DNA of 21,292 nt from Candidatus Omnitrophota bacterium (GCA_028719045.1 JAQULD010000012.1:1-21292); one strand, 5' to 3'; positions 14,688 through 21,292 are shown, counted from the first letter of the stretch. Made by a program: numbers and translations. The notes: generated by a model from the sequence alone, not told the origin.

Positions 14688-15896
14688 TTATATGTTATCA
14701 GATTGTTTCGGATTATCTTCCGAGCTGCGCTTAGGAAGCGTAAAAGTGAACTTGGTCCACTCCCCGAACTTACTTTCGATCCAGATCTTGCCATGATGAA
14801 GCTCAACCAGCCCTTTGGCGATGGAAAGCCCTAAACCGGTGCCTTTTTCCCCCGGGCCGTCCACGCGACCGAACTGCTGGAACTTGCTGAATACCTTGGG
14901 CAAATCATCTTCGGCGATGCCCCTCCCCGTATCGTAAACCGAGCATTCCACGAAATCCTCTTTGTCTATAACAGATATTTCGACGTACCCCTTCTCGGTA
15001 AATTTAATGGCGTTGCCCACTAAATTGGTAAAAACCTGTATTATCTTATCTTTATCGGCGTACGCCTCAATAGGCTCTCCGGAAAAACTGCTTTTTATCT
15101 CCAGGCCCTTTTCCTTAAAACGGGGGGCAAAAAGGAAAGCCACCCCCTTCACCAGGGAAGTTATATCTACCGCATGCGGTTTTATTTCCACTTTTTTGGC
15201 CTCGATCTTGGAAATATCCAGGAGGTCGTTGATGATCCTGGTAAGCCTGTCGATATCCTCCAGGCACATTGCCAGGAATTCTCTCTGATCGGCCGTGGTA
15301 GGGCCGAGTATTCCGTCTAAGATCTGCGACACCGATTCGCGAATAGTGGTCAAGGGCGTGCGCAGTTCATGAGAAACCGTTGAAATAAACTCCGTCTTAA
15401 GCCTGTCTATCTCTTTTTCTTTGGTGATATCACGCAGGATTATTACCGTGCCCATCCTGCGCCCTTTGCTGTCGTTGGCAGGGGCAGCGTCGATCCTCAA
15501 TGACATCTTTTGAGGATTTTCTATTTCCGTCTCCCGGCTCACCATACGCTTATCGCCGGATGAAAGCTCACCCAGGACAGGGAAAAGCACGGAGGCAACC
15601 TGTCCATTCTGCGCTTTTTCCGAAGCGTCGTCTCTCAAGCCGAGCATCTTCCTGGCAGTGGGGTTAAAAAGTAAGATACGGTCATTCTCATCGGTCATGA
15701 CCAGGCCTTCGGACATGCCGCCAAAAGCTGTCCTCATATTAATGCTGTCGCGCTCTATGATCCGCGCCTGTTTTACCACCTGCTCCCTGGCCAGGAGGCT
15801 GTCTACAGCCAAAGCCGCCTGCCCCGAAAAAATATTGAACATATTGACCTTGTAGGCCAGGAACAGGTCGGGTTTTCTGCTGCCTATCGCGAACAC
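14688..15896 (-). CDS. Histidine kinase, C-terminal part of an interrupted gene (end of GAF, PAS, HisKA, HATPase)
   Basis: The open frame after the TAG at 15951-15953 contains the end of a GAF domain (VFAIGSRKPDLFLA), a PAS-like domain, a HisKA domain with the phospho-acceptor in FISTVSHELRTPL, and a full ATPase domain with N box NLVGNAIKF, G1 DTGRGIAEDD and G2 GTGLGLSIAKG. The listed start is a GTG at 15894-15896. An AGGAG touches that codon, too close to serve it. An ATG at 15840-15842 with AAGG five bases upstream is a better restart site. The frame is identical to that of the piece at 15951-16289, so an uninterrupted gene would encode 533 residues over 14688-16289. The kinase core looks intact and functional. 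Two regulators follow directly. Confidence 0.85.
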   Translation of the reverse strand: MFAIGSRKPDLFLAYKVNMFNIFSGQAALAVDSLLAREQVVKQARIIERDSINMRTAFGGMSEGLVMTDENDRILLFNPTARKMLGLRDDASEKAQNGQVASVLFPVLGELSSGDKRMVSRETEIENPQKMSLRIDAAPANDSKGRRMGTVIILRDITKEKEIDRLKTEFISTVSHELRTPLTTIRESVSQILDGILGPTTADQREFLAMCLEDIDRLTRIINDLLDISKIEAKKVEIKPHAVDITSLVKGVAFLFAPRFKEKGLEIKSSFSGEPIEAYADKDKIIQVFTNLVGNAIKFTEKGYVEISVIDKEDFVECSVYDTGRGIAEDDLPKVFSKFQQFGRVDGPGEKGTGLGLSIAKGLVELHHGKIWIESKFGEWTKFTFTLPKRSSEDNPKQSDNI

Positions 15897-15950
15897 TCCT
15901 AAAGTATTTTCCCTGACTACAAGAGGCGCGCAATAGAACGACGCTATCTT

Positions 15951-15953
15951 CTA
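15951..15953 (-). other. In-frame TAG inside the histidine kinase gene
   Basis: Codon 113 of the kinase frame is TAG. The codons after it continue in the same frame as KIASFYCAPLVV, a typical GAF segment, up to the rest of the kinase. One base change (for example from CAG, AAG, GAG or TGG) would restore the gene. TAG ends other genes here (fabH, dusB, the HD-GYP and PPC genes), so it is not generally recoded. Confidence 0.85.
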
Positions 15954-16289
15954 TCCCGCGTTCTGATTTTGCAAAATGGGCTGGCTTGCGTCAAAAGAGA
16001 TAGACTCGAATTTTTGTTTCAAGACGCTGGATTTAAGCGGACTGTTCAAAGAATCCAGCACCCGGCGGTTGAATTCATCCACACAGCTTTGTTCAAGAGG
16101 CTGATTAAGCCAATGGTAAAAAGAAGCATTCTCGCTATCCGAGATCAATATAGCCGAAATATCATGTTCTATCACTATGGGAACTTTTTCCAGGACCCAC
16201 TCGATGAACGGGCGGCAGGTGACAAGGGACAAAGCCTTGTTGCCCACTTCTTTGACTATGTCCGTGACTAATATTTTTTCTTCCGGCAT
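15951..16289 (-). CDS. Histidine kinase, N-terminal sensor fragment of an interrupted gene
   Basis: This 112-residue piece starts at an ATG 6 bases after the CheC-like gene, without a clear ribosome site, so coupling is likely. It contains the front half of a GAF-like sensor domain (VLEKVPIVIEHDISAILISD, then helical segments and PLKSSVLKQKFES) and ends ILQNQNAG at a TAG. The following codons in the same frame complete the domain, so this is not a natural domain end. It would be a non-functional fragment unless the stop is read through or the two halves associate. A single-base mutation or assembly error is equally possible. Confidence 0.7.
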   Translation of the reverse strand: MPEEKILVTDIVKEVGNKALSLVTCRPFIEWVLEKVPIVIEHDISAILISDSENASFYHWLNQPLEQSCVDEFNRRVLDSLNSPLKSSVLKQKFESISFDASQPILQNQNAG

Positions 16290-16295
16290 ATCGGT

Positions 16296-16937
16296 TTAAT
16301 TCCCAGGAGAAGCCGCTTCTATCCCTAAAAGTTTCAACATGACTTTAAGCGCGTCAGAGGAAGGTATAAAAAAAAGATAGCCCAGGATATCCCCGGGAGA
16401 ATCGATAACGCACAAATTTGATTTCAGGCAAATAGTATTGCCGGTTTCCTTTATCGATTTGATGATAGCTTCATTGATTTTACCTCCGGAACAGGATTGA
16501 AAATCCGGCGGGCTCATACGCAGGGTTATTTTCATCATATCACCCATTACCCTCAGGTAAGAACCGGTCATGACGCTGGTGACTTCCTTAAAAGCGGACA
16601 CACCGATCTCAGAGAGGCTGGCGCTGCCGTTTCCGGCGGGCTCATTGCCTAACAGAAGATTAGCCAAAGACGCCGCGTTTTCCGGAGCGAAAGCGGCTAA
16701 GATATGCCCGGAAACTTCCCCCGTCACCTCAAGGGACACCACGGTTACCGCGGGCATTGCTTCCGTGATAAGCCGCCCGGACTGCCCTTGGGCCAGGATA
16801 ATTATTTCCGGAGGCAGCATCTGGACTTTTTTGTTCAGAAACTGGGATAACGCGGTAACGGCGTTACCCGCGCCGATACTGCTTATTTCCTTTAAAGCAT
16901 CCAGCTGTAACTGGCTAAGGCCTATGGGATTATCCAT
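16296..16937 (-). CDS. CheC-like protein with altered active-site motifs
   Basis: This 213-residue protein has the two-repeat layout of the CheC family, which removes phosphate from CheY-type regulators. The start chosen is the ATG at 16935-16937; a TTG 39 bases upstream overlaps the promoter's -35 box and is unlikely. Repeat one reads LDALKEISSIGAGNAV and repeat two SAFKEVTSVMTGSYL. In CheC the motif is E-x-x-N in each; here the Glu are kept (17 and 118) but the Asn is Ser at both 20 and 121. The rest of the family pattern is clear, with LEVTGEVSGHILAAF between the repeats. It heads the kinase/regulator operon. It may bind regulators without hydrolysing their phosphate, or use Ser; both are inference. 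Confidence 0.82.
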   Translation of the reverse strand: MDNPIGLSQLQLDALKEISSIGAGNAVTALSQFLNKKVQMLPPEIIILAQGQSGRLITEAMPAVTVVSLEVTGEVSGHILAAFAPENAASLANLLLGNEPAGNGSASLSEIGVSAFKEVTSVMTGSYLRVMGDMMKITLRMSPPDFQSCSGGKINEAIIKSIKETGNTICLKSNLCVIDSPGDILGYLFFIPSSDALKVMLKLLGIEAASPGN

Positions 16938-16947
16938 GATTATTTTT

Positions 16948-16976
16948 ATTATGCTACCCGGCAGGGTATTTGACAA
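16948..16976 (-). promoter_or_regulatory. Promoter of the CheC/kinase operon with palindromic spacer
   Basis: TTGTCA (16971-16976), 17 bases, then CATAAT (16948-16953) on the minus strand. The spacer contains TACCC-GGCA-GGGTA (16955-16968), a perfect five-base inverted repeat that could be an operator. Transcription would start about three bases before the ATG at 16937, with no ribosome site. Confidence 0.6.
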
Positions 16977-16992
16977 GAAAAATCTGCAAAAA

Positions 16993-17430
16993 CTAAAGTA
17001 TTCTTAAAAGGTTCAGCCCTGTTTTAGGGTCTATCGCCTTTGCCGCCTTCACGCCTTTTAGCTCAAAAAGAACAGCTTCCACGACCAGAAAAACCTGCGA
17101 ATTTTCACGGACGCAGCCGGTAAGGACAGCCTTTCGTTTTCCCATGGAGCCATGGATGTGTATTTGCGGGCCGGTCTTATTGGAAAAAACCGTACCTATA
17201 CCAAGGACCTCCCAGCCGCCTTTAAAACGGACCTTATTCGCTAAAGGAGGGATTACCGGCTTTTTTGGCCCGGTAACTAAATTACCCTGCCTTAAGGCGC
17301 CGATAAATACCACCGCGGCGGACTTGATCTTTTCCTTCAGGATAAATCCTTTTAGGGTATCCAAAAACACGTCTTTATCATCAAATTTAAGGACAAATAT
17401 ATTTCCTATACGGCCTTTTGTATATTGCAT
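16993..17430 (-). CDS. PPC / DUF296 domain protein
   Basis: This 145-residue protein is a stand-alone PPC (DUF296) domain. The family pattern is seen in VVFIGALRQGNLVTG, then GWEVLGIGTVF, the metal-site motif GPQIHIHGSMG, and TGCVRENSQVFLVVEAVLFEL. In plants the domain follows an AT-hook; bacterial stand-alone members form small trimers that probably bind metal, and their role is unknown. An AAGGAG lies seven bases before the ATG, and a good promoter is present at 17468-17496. It is divergent from the SlyD-like gene and ends 56 bases before the CheC-like start. I see no link to the kinase operon beyond position. Confidence 0.85.
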   Translation of the reverse strand: MQYTKGRIGNIFVLKFDDKDVFLDTLKGFILKEKIKSAAVVFIGALRQGNLVTGPKKPVIPPLANKVRFKGGWEVLGIGTVFSNKTGPQIHIHGSMGKRKAVLTGCVRENSQVFLVVEAVLFELKGVKAAKAIDPKTGLNLLRIL

Positions 17431-17467
17431 TTTGCTTCTCCTTTTCTTTTTTATCTTCTATTTTATT

Positions 17468-17496
17468 ATTTTATTGCTAAATTAATTTAAAAGCAA
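17468..17496 (-). promoter_or_regulatory. Promoter of the PPC-domain gene
   Basis: TTGCTT (17491-17496), 17 bases, then TAAAAT (17468-17473) on the minus strand. The leader would be about 30 bases and includes AAGGAG. The region is very A/T-rich, so chance matches are easier here. Confidence 0.5.
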
Positions 17497-17545
17497 CTGG
17501 ATTTAAAAGGAGCGCAAAAACGATAGACAAATAAGGCAAATTATG

Positions 17546-17566
17546 ATAATGTGCTTTTTGCATTAT
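17546..17566 (+). promoter_or_regulatory. Inverted repeat before the SlyD-like gene
   Basis: ATAATG (17546-17551) and CATTAT (17561-17566) form a six-base inverted repeat with a nine-base loop, about 40 bases before the gene. A TAGACA at 17524-17529 and GATAAT at 17545-17550 could be promoter boxes but are only 15 bases apart. Regulatory role is a guess. Confidence 0.3.
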
Positions 17567-17607
17567 TTTGAGAAAATGTCCAATTACCCGTAAATAAGGA
17601 GAATCTG

Positions 17608-18045
17608 ATGGCGAAAGTAAAAGAAGGCGATATTGTTAAAGTTCATTATACCGGAAAGCTGGCAGACGGGACCATATTCGACGATTCCATCCAAAGGGAA
17701 CCTTTACAATTCACTGTGGGAGAGCATATGCTTATCGAAGGTTTCGAACAGGCCGTGATAGGAATGGAGCCCGGAGAATGGAAAACAGTTACCATCCCGG
17801 CGGATAAGGCCTACGGGCCTCACCTGAAAGAACTGGTGATCGCGGCTAATTTAAGCCAGATGCCTGAAGGATTAAAACCAGTTATCGGAGGGCAATTGCA
17901 GATCACGCAGGAAGAAAACAAACCTCCGGTCATAGTCACGGTAACGGACATAACCGCGGACAAGGTTATTTTAGACGCTAACCACCCTTTAGCGGGAAAA
18001 GACCTGATTTTCGATATTAACGTGAATGAGATCGTGCCTTCTTAA
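17608..18045 (+). CDS. FKBP-type peptidyl-prolyl cis-trans isomerase, SlyD/SlpA-like
   Basis: This 145-residue protein is the only clear plus-strand gene. It opens with the FKBP segment VHYTGKLADGTIFDDS, then QFTVGEHMLIEGFEQAVIGM and IPADKAYGP. An insert-in-flap chaperone region follows at about residues 70-120, and the FKBP fold closes with ANHPLAGKDLIFDI, typical of SlyD-type proteins. It speeds proline isomerisation in folding proteins and is probably cytoplasmic, as no signal peptide is seen. The His/Cys-rich metal-binding tail of Escherichia coli SlyD is absent, so it is closer in layout to SlpA. AAGGAG lies six bases before the ATG. It converges on the gene at 18067. Confidence 0.93.
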   Translation: MAKVKEGDIVKVHYTGKLADGTIFDDSIQREPLQFTVGEHMLIEGFEQAVIGMEPGEWKTVTIPADKAYGPHLKELVIAANLSQMPEGLKPVIGGQLQITQEENKPPVIVTVTDITADKVILDANHPLAGKDLIFDINVNEIVPS

Positions 18046-18066
18046 TCGCCTTAGTATCCGGTTTTT

Positions 18067-18387
18067 CTATTTTTTTCCGACCTTCAGGGTAATAATACCT
18101 CCCCCTGACCAAGGCCATAACATGGCGAAGAAAACGCAGTTTAACTGATTGGATAAATAGAGGGTCTGGCCGGCCATGATCCCGCCGAATTCTTTTATCA
18201 TCGCGCGCTCTTTGGCCGGAAGGTTGTTCACCGCGGCAACGGGGCTGCCGAAAATTTTCTCAAGGGTGGGAGTCAGCTTAGTCAATTCGCTCCTGGTAAC
18301 GACCGCTTCAAAAAAATCCTCGCCGTCATTACGCAATTCTTCGAATTCAAACTTATTCAATTCCTTCTTTATCTCGTCAAATTCCAT
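18067..18387 (-). CDS. Uncharacterised 106-residue protein
   Basis: I do not recognise this protein. The first half is acidic and helical (MEFDEIKKELNKFEFEELRN), with no signal peptide. The middle (TLEKIFGSPVAAVNNLPAKE) contains small residues, and the second half has IKEFGGIMAGQTLYLSNQLN followed by a short hydrophobic stretch (CVFFAMLWPWSGGGIITLKVG). A cytoplasmic or peripheral location is possible. AAAGG with a five-base gap supports the ATG. It ends 21 bases from the convergent SlyD-like gene, with no clear terminator between them. The gene may be co-transcribed with the two membrane/secreted proteins upstream, 40 bases away. Confidence 0.65.
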   Translation of the reverse strand: MEFDEIKKELNKFEFEELRNDGEDFFEAVVTRSELTKLTPTLEKIFGSPVAAVNNLPAKERAMIKEFGGIMAGQTLYLSNQLNCVFFAMLWPWSGGGIITLKVGKK

Positions 18388-18427
18388 CGCAGCCTTTCTT
18401 TAGATAACAACCACGACCATTCAATCA

Positions 18428-18679
18428 TCACTTTAGAAACTGTTCGTAAGAACCGCTTAAAGACTTTATTGTCTCCAATGATTGCAAGAACATTTTCATG
18501 AGCAATACGCTTGCCGCGGCCACCACTACCGTAATGATCACCTTTGTAACCTTGCCGTATTTAGGGTTTATCCAAACCAAAGGCAATGCCAGGGGCCCAA
18601 CTAACAAAAACGCCGTCACCACGGCTGACTTCTTATAATACCATTTTTCTTTCCCGCTATTGTTTGGTTCTTCCGTCAT
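18428..18679 (-). CDS. Small membrane protein with two transmembrane segments
   Basis: This 83-residue protein has a polar N-terminus (MTEEPNNSGKEKWYYKKS), a first hydrophobic segment (VVTAFLLVGPLALPLVW), a short basic loop with NPKYGKVTK, a second segment (VIITVVVAAASVLLMKMF) and a short polar tail. The W-x-P loop pattern resembles small inner-membrane proteins often found attached to zinc ribbons, but no ribbon is present. Its ATG overlaps the stop of the gene at 18676 by four bases (ATGA), so the two are translated together. Function unknown. Confidence 0.7.
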   Translation of the reverse strand: MTEEPNNSGKEKWYYKKSAVVTAFLLVGPLALPLVWINPKYGKVTKVIITVVVAAASVLLMKMFLQSLETIKSLSGSYEQFLK

Positions 18680-19125
18680 TTTTTAATTATCTTAAAAGGG
18701 CTGTAACTTTTTTCGCTCTTATCTCCGCCCAGGAAAACCTGCATCAGCGTCCAGGTATAAACCTGGTTTACCTCAAACATGGAAGAAGCTAGCTTTACCG
18801 TATTTTCCCCGGTATTCAGCTGCTTTTTAAAAATCAGGTTCTTTTCAATGGTATTATAGCCTTTGTACAGCCTGAAATCAAAGTAACGTGTTTGCACCAA
18901 ATTGCGCGCTATCCATTTAAACTCAAGGCTGTCTTTTCCCGACAAAGTGATTTTATCGGTAACAGGATATAAAAGATCCGGGCCTGCGGCAAAACTAAGG
19001 TTGCCTCTGGTCAAATCATCCAGCGACATCCGCCCGTATGAAGGGGTAATGGAAGCCATCAGCATGCCGCTTGCCGCCGCGCACAATATTATAAATTTTA
19101 TTATTAACCTGTCCTTCAGCATCAT
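18676..19125 (-). CDS. Secreted protein with an Ig/fibronectin-like domain, uncharacterised
   Basis: This 149-residue protein has a signal peptide (about residues 1-31, ending PSYG). The mature part has alternating strands, with LEFKWIARNLVQTRYFDFRL and VNQVYTWTLMQVFLGG as the clearest, in the style of fibronectin type III or related domains in extracellular proteins. It has no Cys in the mature part. GAAGAAGG lies 8 bases before the first of two adjacent ATGs. It overlaps the two-pass membrane protein gene by four bases, which suggests they act together at the envelope; this is inference. No family recognised with confidence. Confidence 0.65.
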   Translation of the reverse strand: MMLKDRLIIKFIILCAAASGMLMASITPSYGRMSLDDLTRGNLSFAAGPDLLYPVTDKITLSGKDSLEFKWIARNLVQTRYFDFRLYKGYNTIEKNLIFKKQLNTGENTVKLASSMFEVNQVYTWTLMQVFLGGDKSEKSYSPFKIIKK

Positions 19126-19140
19126 ATTATATACCTTCTT

Positions 19141-19178
19141 CTCAAAATCCCAAGCAAAATCACGCTTGGGACTTTGAG
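19141..19178 (-). terminator. Long hairpin, probable terminator of the secreted protein gene
   Basis: Two 15-base arms (19141-19155 and 19164-19178) pair with one mismatch over an eight-base loop. The core is CCCAAGC with GCTTGGG, and on the minus strand it is followed by ATTTTGAG, which is not a clean T run. It lies 26 bases after the stop at 19204. Confidence 0.55.
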
Positions 19179-19203
19179 TAAACTACTTTGACTTCCTACG
19201 GAC

Positions 19204-19572
19204 TTACATCTGGTTTTCTATCGATTCAAGCACCAGCTTGTCTCCAGACGCCATTGCTTTGACCGTTACCTTCAGTCCGCTGTCCTCTTTTTTCAGGAAC
19301 TCCGCTATTTTTTTACTGCTATCCTGGTCAAATTGGTACAATTTCCCTTGATCAGAGAATATCGAATAACCGCTTGCTTCGCACTGAATAGCGCAGCTCT
19401 TCGGATGTGTCTTTATAAATTCAGTCAAAGTCGCTTTATTCGAACCGGCGCAGGCATTGTCTATGATCGTGCCCTTGATAACCATTGTTTCGGCGGCAAA
19501 AGACAACCCTTGCCCTGCGGCCAACGAAAGAGCCAGCAACAAAACCAACACCAAACCCAGTTTCGTCTTCAT
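19204..19572 (-). CDS. Small secreted protein, paralogue of 10397-10780
   Basis: This 122-residue protein has a signal peptide (about residues 1-26, ending LSFA) and an AAAGGAGG ribosome site. The mature chain reads KGTIIDNACAG, EFIKTHPKSCAIQC, EASGYSIF, GKLYQFD and KKIAEFLKKED, then a strand-rich end (LKVTVKAMASGDKLVLESI). It matches the protein at 10397-10780 along its whole length apart from small gaps; the spacing between the second and third Cys is two residues shorter. The Cys may form a disulfide or bind a ligand, which is inference. It stands alone, with a hairpin after it. Function unknown. Confidence 0.75.
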   Translation of the reverse strand: MKTKLGLVLVLLLALSLAAGQGLSFAAETMVIKGTIIDNACAGSNKATLTEFIKTHPKSCAIQCEASGYSIFSDQGKLYQFDQDSSKKIAEFLKKEDSGLKVTVKAMASGDKLVLESIENQM

Positions 19573-19673
19573 CTTAACCTCCTTTGTCTACCCAGTCTAC
19601 CCAGACAACACCAACCTGCTCTCTTCTTCTATCGTTTTGATGCTTCTGCACTCAGGAGGTTTCTTTTAATTTA

Positions 19674-19934
19674 TTATCTTCCCTTATCCTGGCCTTGCTC
19701 TTCATTAAATTGTTTTAACTGCGTTTGAAGATTCAGGATAAGCTCCATTAAATGTTCTTTGGTAAGGATTATTTGGGTGAGCGCTACAGGTTTCTGGCGG
19801 GGAGGATGCAGGGATCCAAAAGTGATAAAAAACTCTCTGGGAGAATGGCTTATGACATGCAAATTGGAAAATTTAGGCTCAAACCCTTGGGAAAAATCAT
19901 AGTTATCGTAAATGTTCCTGATTCCTTCTGACAT
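19674..19934 (-). CDS. DUF3467-like protein
   Basis: This 86-residue protein resembles the DUF3467 family: a segment PKFSNLHVISHSPREFFITFG, then IILTKEHLMELILNLQTQLKQF as the closing amphipathic helix. It has no signal peptide or membrane segment. GGAGG precedes the ATG by six bases. It follows the phosphorylase by 15 bases and is likely in the same transcript. DUF3467 proteins are common but their role is not known to me. The call rests on pattern memory, so it could be a different small helical protein. Confidence 0.6.
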   Translation of the reverse strand: MSEGIRNIYDNYDFSQGFEPKFSNLHVISHSPREFFITFGSLHPPRQKPVALTQIILTKEHLMELILNLQTQLKQFNEEQGQDKGR

Positions 19935-19949
19935 ATTAGCCTCCAGTGT

Positions 19950-21292
19950 TTACAAATAAGCGTTCAAAACGTATTGCTGAACCATCCTATGGGTGTTGAA
20001 AAAAGAGGCATTGATGGCTATAGAATGGCGCATGATATCGATCCATTGCTGCCTGTTGTTATAAAAAGTAGGGATAAGCACATTTTCCAGCTTATCGTAT
20101 AAAAAGCCCGCTTCTTTTTCATCGCTTCCGCCTATATCATTGACGGAACCGATCGCCCACCCGGTAACCCCCTCTATACAGCCTTCTATCCACCAGCCAT
20201 CCAATATGCTTAAAGACGGCACACCGTTATGCGCGGCTTTCATGCCGGAAGTACCTGAAGCTTCTTTGGGCCGCCGCGGGGTATTAAGCCACACATCCAC
20301 TCCCGGTATAAGTAATTTTGCCAGGTCCATATCATAGGCCTCCAAATAGACCATTTTAACGCAGTCTTTCAACTGTTCTTTCAAATAGAATATTTTTTTT
20401 ATCAATTCTTTACCCGGCCAGTCTTTAGGATGGGCTTTACCGGAAAAAAGAAATTGGATCTTGCCGGCGTTACGGCAGATCGCATTCAACCTCTCCATAT
20501 TGTTGAATACGAGGTCCGCTCTTTTATAAGCGGTAGCCCTGCGGGCAAAACCTATGGTCAGTGTTTCAGGGTCAAATCCCGCGTTGTATTTTGTATTCAC
20601 ATATTCCATAAGCTGTTTTTTCGCTTTTTCATGAGCGGACCAGACTTGTTCCCGCGGTATGCTCAAGGCGTAACGAAGGCTAAAGGGATCGTTTATCCAG
20701 CCAGGGATATACACGTCATAGAGTTCTTTAAAGCTCTGGCAAACCCAGGTGGAAGAATGCACGCCGTTAGTGATGGAATCTATCTGGTAACCAGGGAACA
20801 TCTCTTTTGAGACCTTGCCGTGTTCTTTAGCGACTCCGTTAACATAACCGCTTAGATTAAGCGCTAAAGAAGTCATATTCAACCGTTCCTGCCCGCCGAG
20901 ACTCCTTAAAACATCGAAAGGCACATATTCGTCTATAACTTCCCTGACCAGGTCATAGGAAAACTGATCGTGGCCGGCGGGAACAGGCGTATGAGTGGTG
21001 AAAACGCACATCTTCTTTACGCCGTCTATATCCCATTCAGGCTCATATTCCAGTTTCTTCAGGCGAAGCAGCTCTAAAGTTAAGAGGCTGGCGTGGCCTT
21101 CATTCATGTGGTAGCGCATAATACTGTTGTACCCTAATTGGTCAAGTATCCTCACTCCGCCAATACCGAGTATCACCTCCTGTGATAAACGGTATTTATC
21201 GTCTCCGCCGTAAAGGTACTGGGTAAGTTCCCGGTCCTCCGGAGCGTTGCCTTCAATGTCCGTGTCCAGAAAAATTATGGGCACAAAATACC
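19950..21292 (-). CDS. Alpha-glucan phosphorylase, GT35 family, N-terminus cut by window edge
   Basis: This is the C-terminal 447 residues or so of an alpha-glucan phosphorylase, which releases glucose 1-phosphate from glycogen or maltodextrin. The frame is open to the right edge, so the GTG at 21282-21284 is internal and not a start. Family motifs are LYGGDDKYRLSQEVILGIGG, MRYHMNEGHASLL, FTTHTPVPAGHDQF, FARRATAYKRADL, RRPKEASGTSGMKAAHNG with the Lys that holds pyridoxal phosphate (codon 20238-20240), and LDGWWIEG. These match the shorter bacterial/archaeal type rather than the long glycogen phosphorylase. It complements pgi in glucan use. Which glucan is used is not shown. Confidence 0.93.
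   Translation of the reverse strand, partial: YFVPIIFLDTDIEGNAPEDRELTQYLYGGDDKYRLSQEVILGIGGVRILDQLGYNSIMRYHMNEGHASLLTLELLRLKKLEYEPEWDIDGVKKMCVFTTHTPVPAGHDQFSYDLVREVIDEYVPFDVLRSLGGQERLNMTSLALNLSGYVNGVAKEHGKVSKEMFPGYQIDSITNGVHSSTWVCQSFKELYDVYIPGWINDPFSLRYALSIPREQVWSAHEKAKKQLMEYVNTKYNAGFDPETLTIGFARRATAYKRADLVFNNMERLNAICRNAGKIQFLFSGKAHPKDWPGKELIKKIFYLKEQLKDCVKMVYLEAYDMDLAKLLIPGVDVWLNTPRRPKEASGTSGMKAAHNGVPSLSILDGWWIEGCIEGVTGWAIGSVNDIGGSDEKEAGFLYDKLENVLIPTFYNNRQQWIDIMRHSIAINASFFNTHRMVQQYVLNAYL

Noticed and set aside
16938..16976. A TTG start for the CheC-like gene, adding 13 residues
   Set aside because: The TTG is part of a likely -35 box, there is no ribosome site, and the family normally begins close to the LDALKEI motif.
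19126..19157. TTGCTT and TATAAT before the secreted Ig-like gene, seeming to be a promoter
   Set aside because: The boxes are 20 bases apart and TATAAT touches the ATG, so a transcript would begin after the start codon.
19589..19606. A tandem GTCTACCCA duplication before the small secreted protein gene
   Set aside because: Only two short copies are present, with no further repeats or known site, so chance is sufficient.
1..21292. CRISPR arrays, insertion sequences, phage or defence genes
   Set aside because: No regularly spaced repeats, transposase or integrase motifs, or defence-type domains were seen in either strand.

Overview
The window is a chromosome segment from a Gram-negative bacterium of moderate GC content. 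Nearly every gene lies on the minus strand; only one clear protein gene, a SlyD-like FKBP isomerase, is on the plus strand. An outer-membrane beta-barrel protein, several signal-peptide proteins, a short-type alpha-glucan phosphorylase and a merged coaD/rpmF/plsX/fab cluster suggest an uncultivated lineage such as candidate phylum Omnitrophota. That assignment is from memory of gene content and was not tested. There is no CRISPR array, transposase, phage gene, rRNA or recognisable tRNA.

Positions 1-9980 form a housekeeping block read from right to left: dusB, a GAF/HD-GYP protein, a BatD-like secreted protein, recG, rsmD, coaD, the YceD-like DUF177 gene, rpmF, plsX, fabH, fabD and fabG (cut by the window edge). 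From recG onward gaps are tiny or the genes overlap, twice by ATGA and by 7 and 11 bases at fabH/fabD and fabD/fabG. A strong promoter (TTGACT, 17 bases, TATAAT) lies just before the HD-GYP gene, so close that its transcript should have almost no leader.

Positions 9981-12473 hold a terminator with a neighbouring foldable element that could be a small plus-strand RNA, a tiny membrane protein, a small secreted protein and pgi with a clear promoter. Next come a signal-peptide protein rich in Lys and Asp with seven-residue periodicity, then an outer-membrane barrel gene.

Positions 12936-16976 look like one signalling operon: a CheC-like protein, a GAF-PAS histidine kinase, two single-domain response regulators and, 16 bases further, the barrel gene. 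The kinase frame is interrupted by one in-frame TAG inside its sensor domain while the reading frame is kept on both sides. The CheC-like protein has Ser where Asn is expected in both active-site motifs. These are the two most unusual coding observations.

Positions 16993-21292 hold a DUF296/PPC protein divergent from the SlyD-like gene, three small uncharacterised proteins, a second copy of the small secreted family seen at 10397-10780, a DUF3467-like protein, and the C-terminal part of an alpha-glucan phosphorylase running off the right edge. Pgi and the phosphorylase are the only carbohydrate-metabolism genes seen. I find no defence or biosynthetic system; the candidates for something new are the structured element near 10059-10133, the interrupted kinase operon and the paired secreted paralogues.
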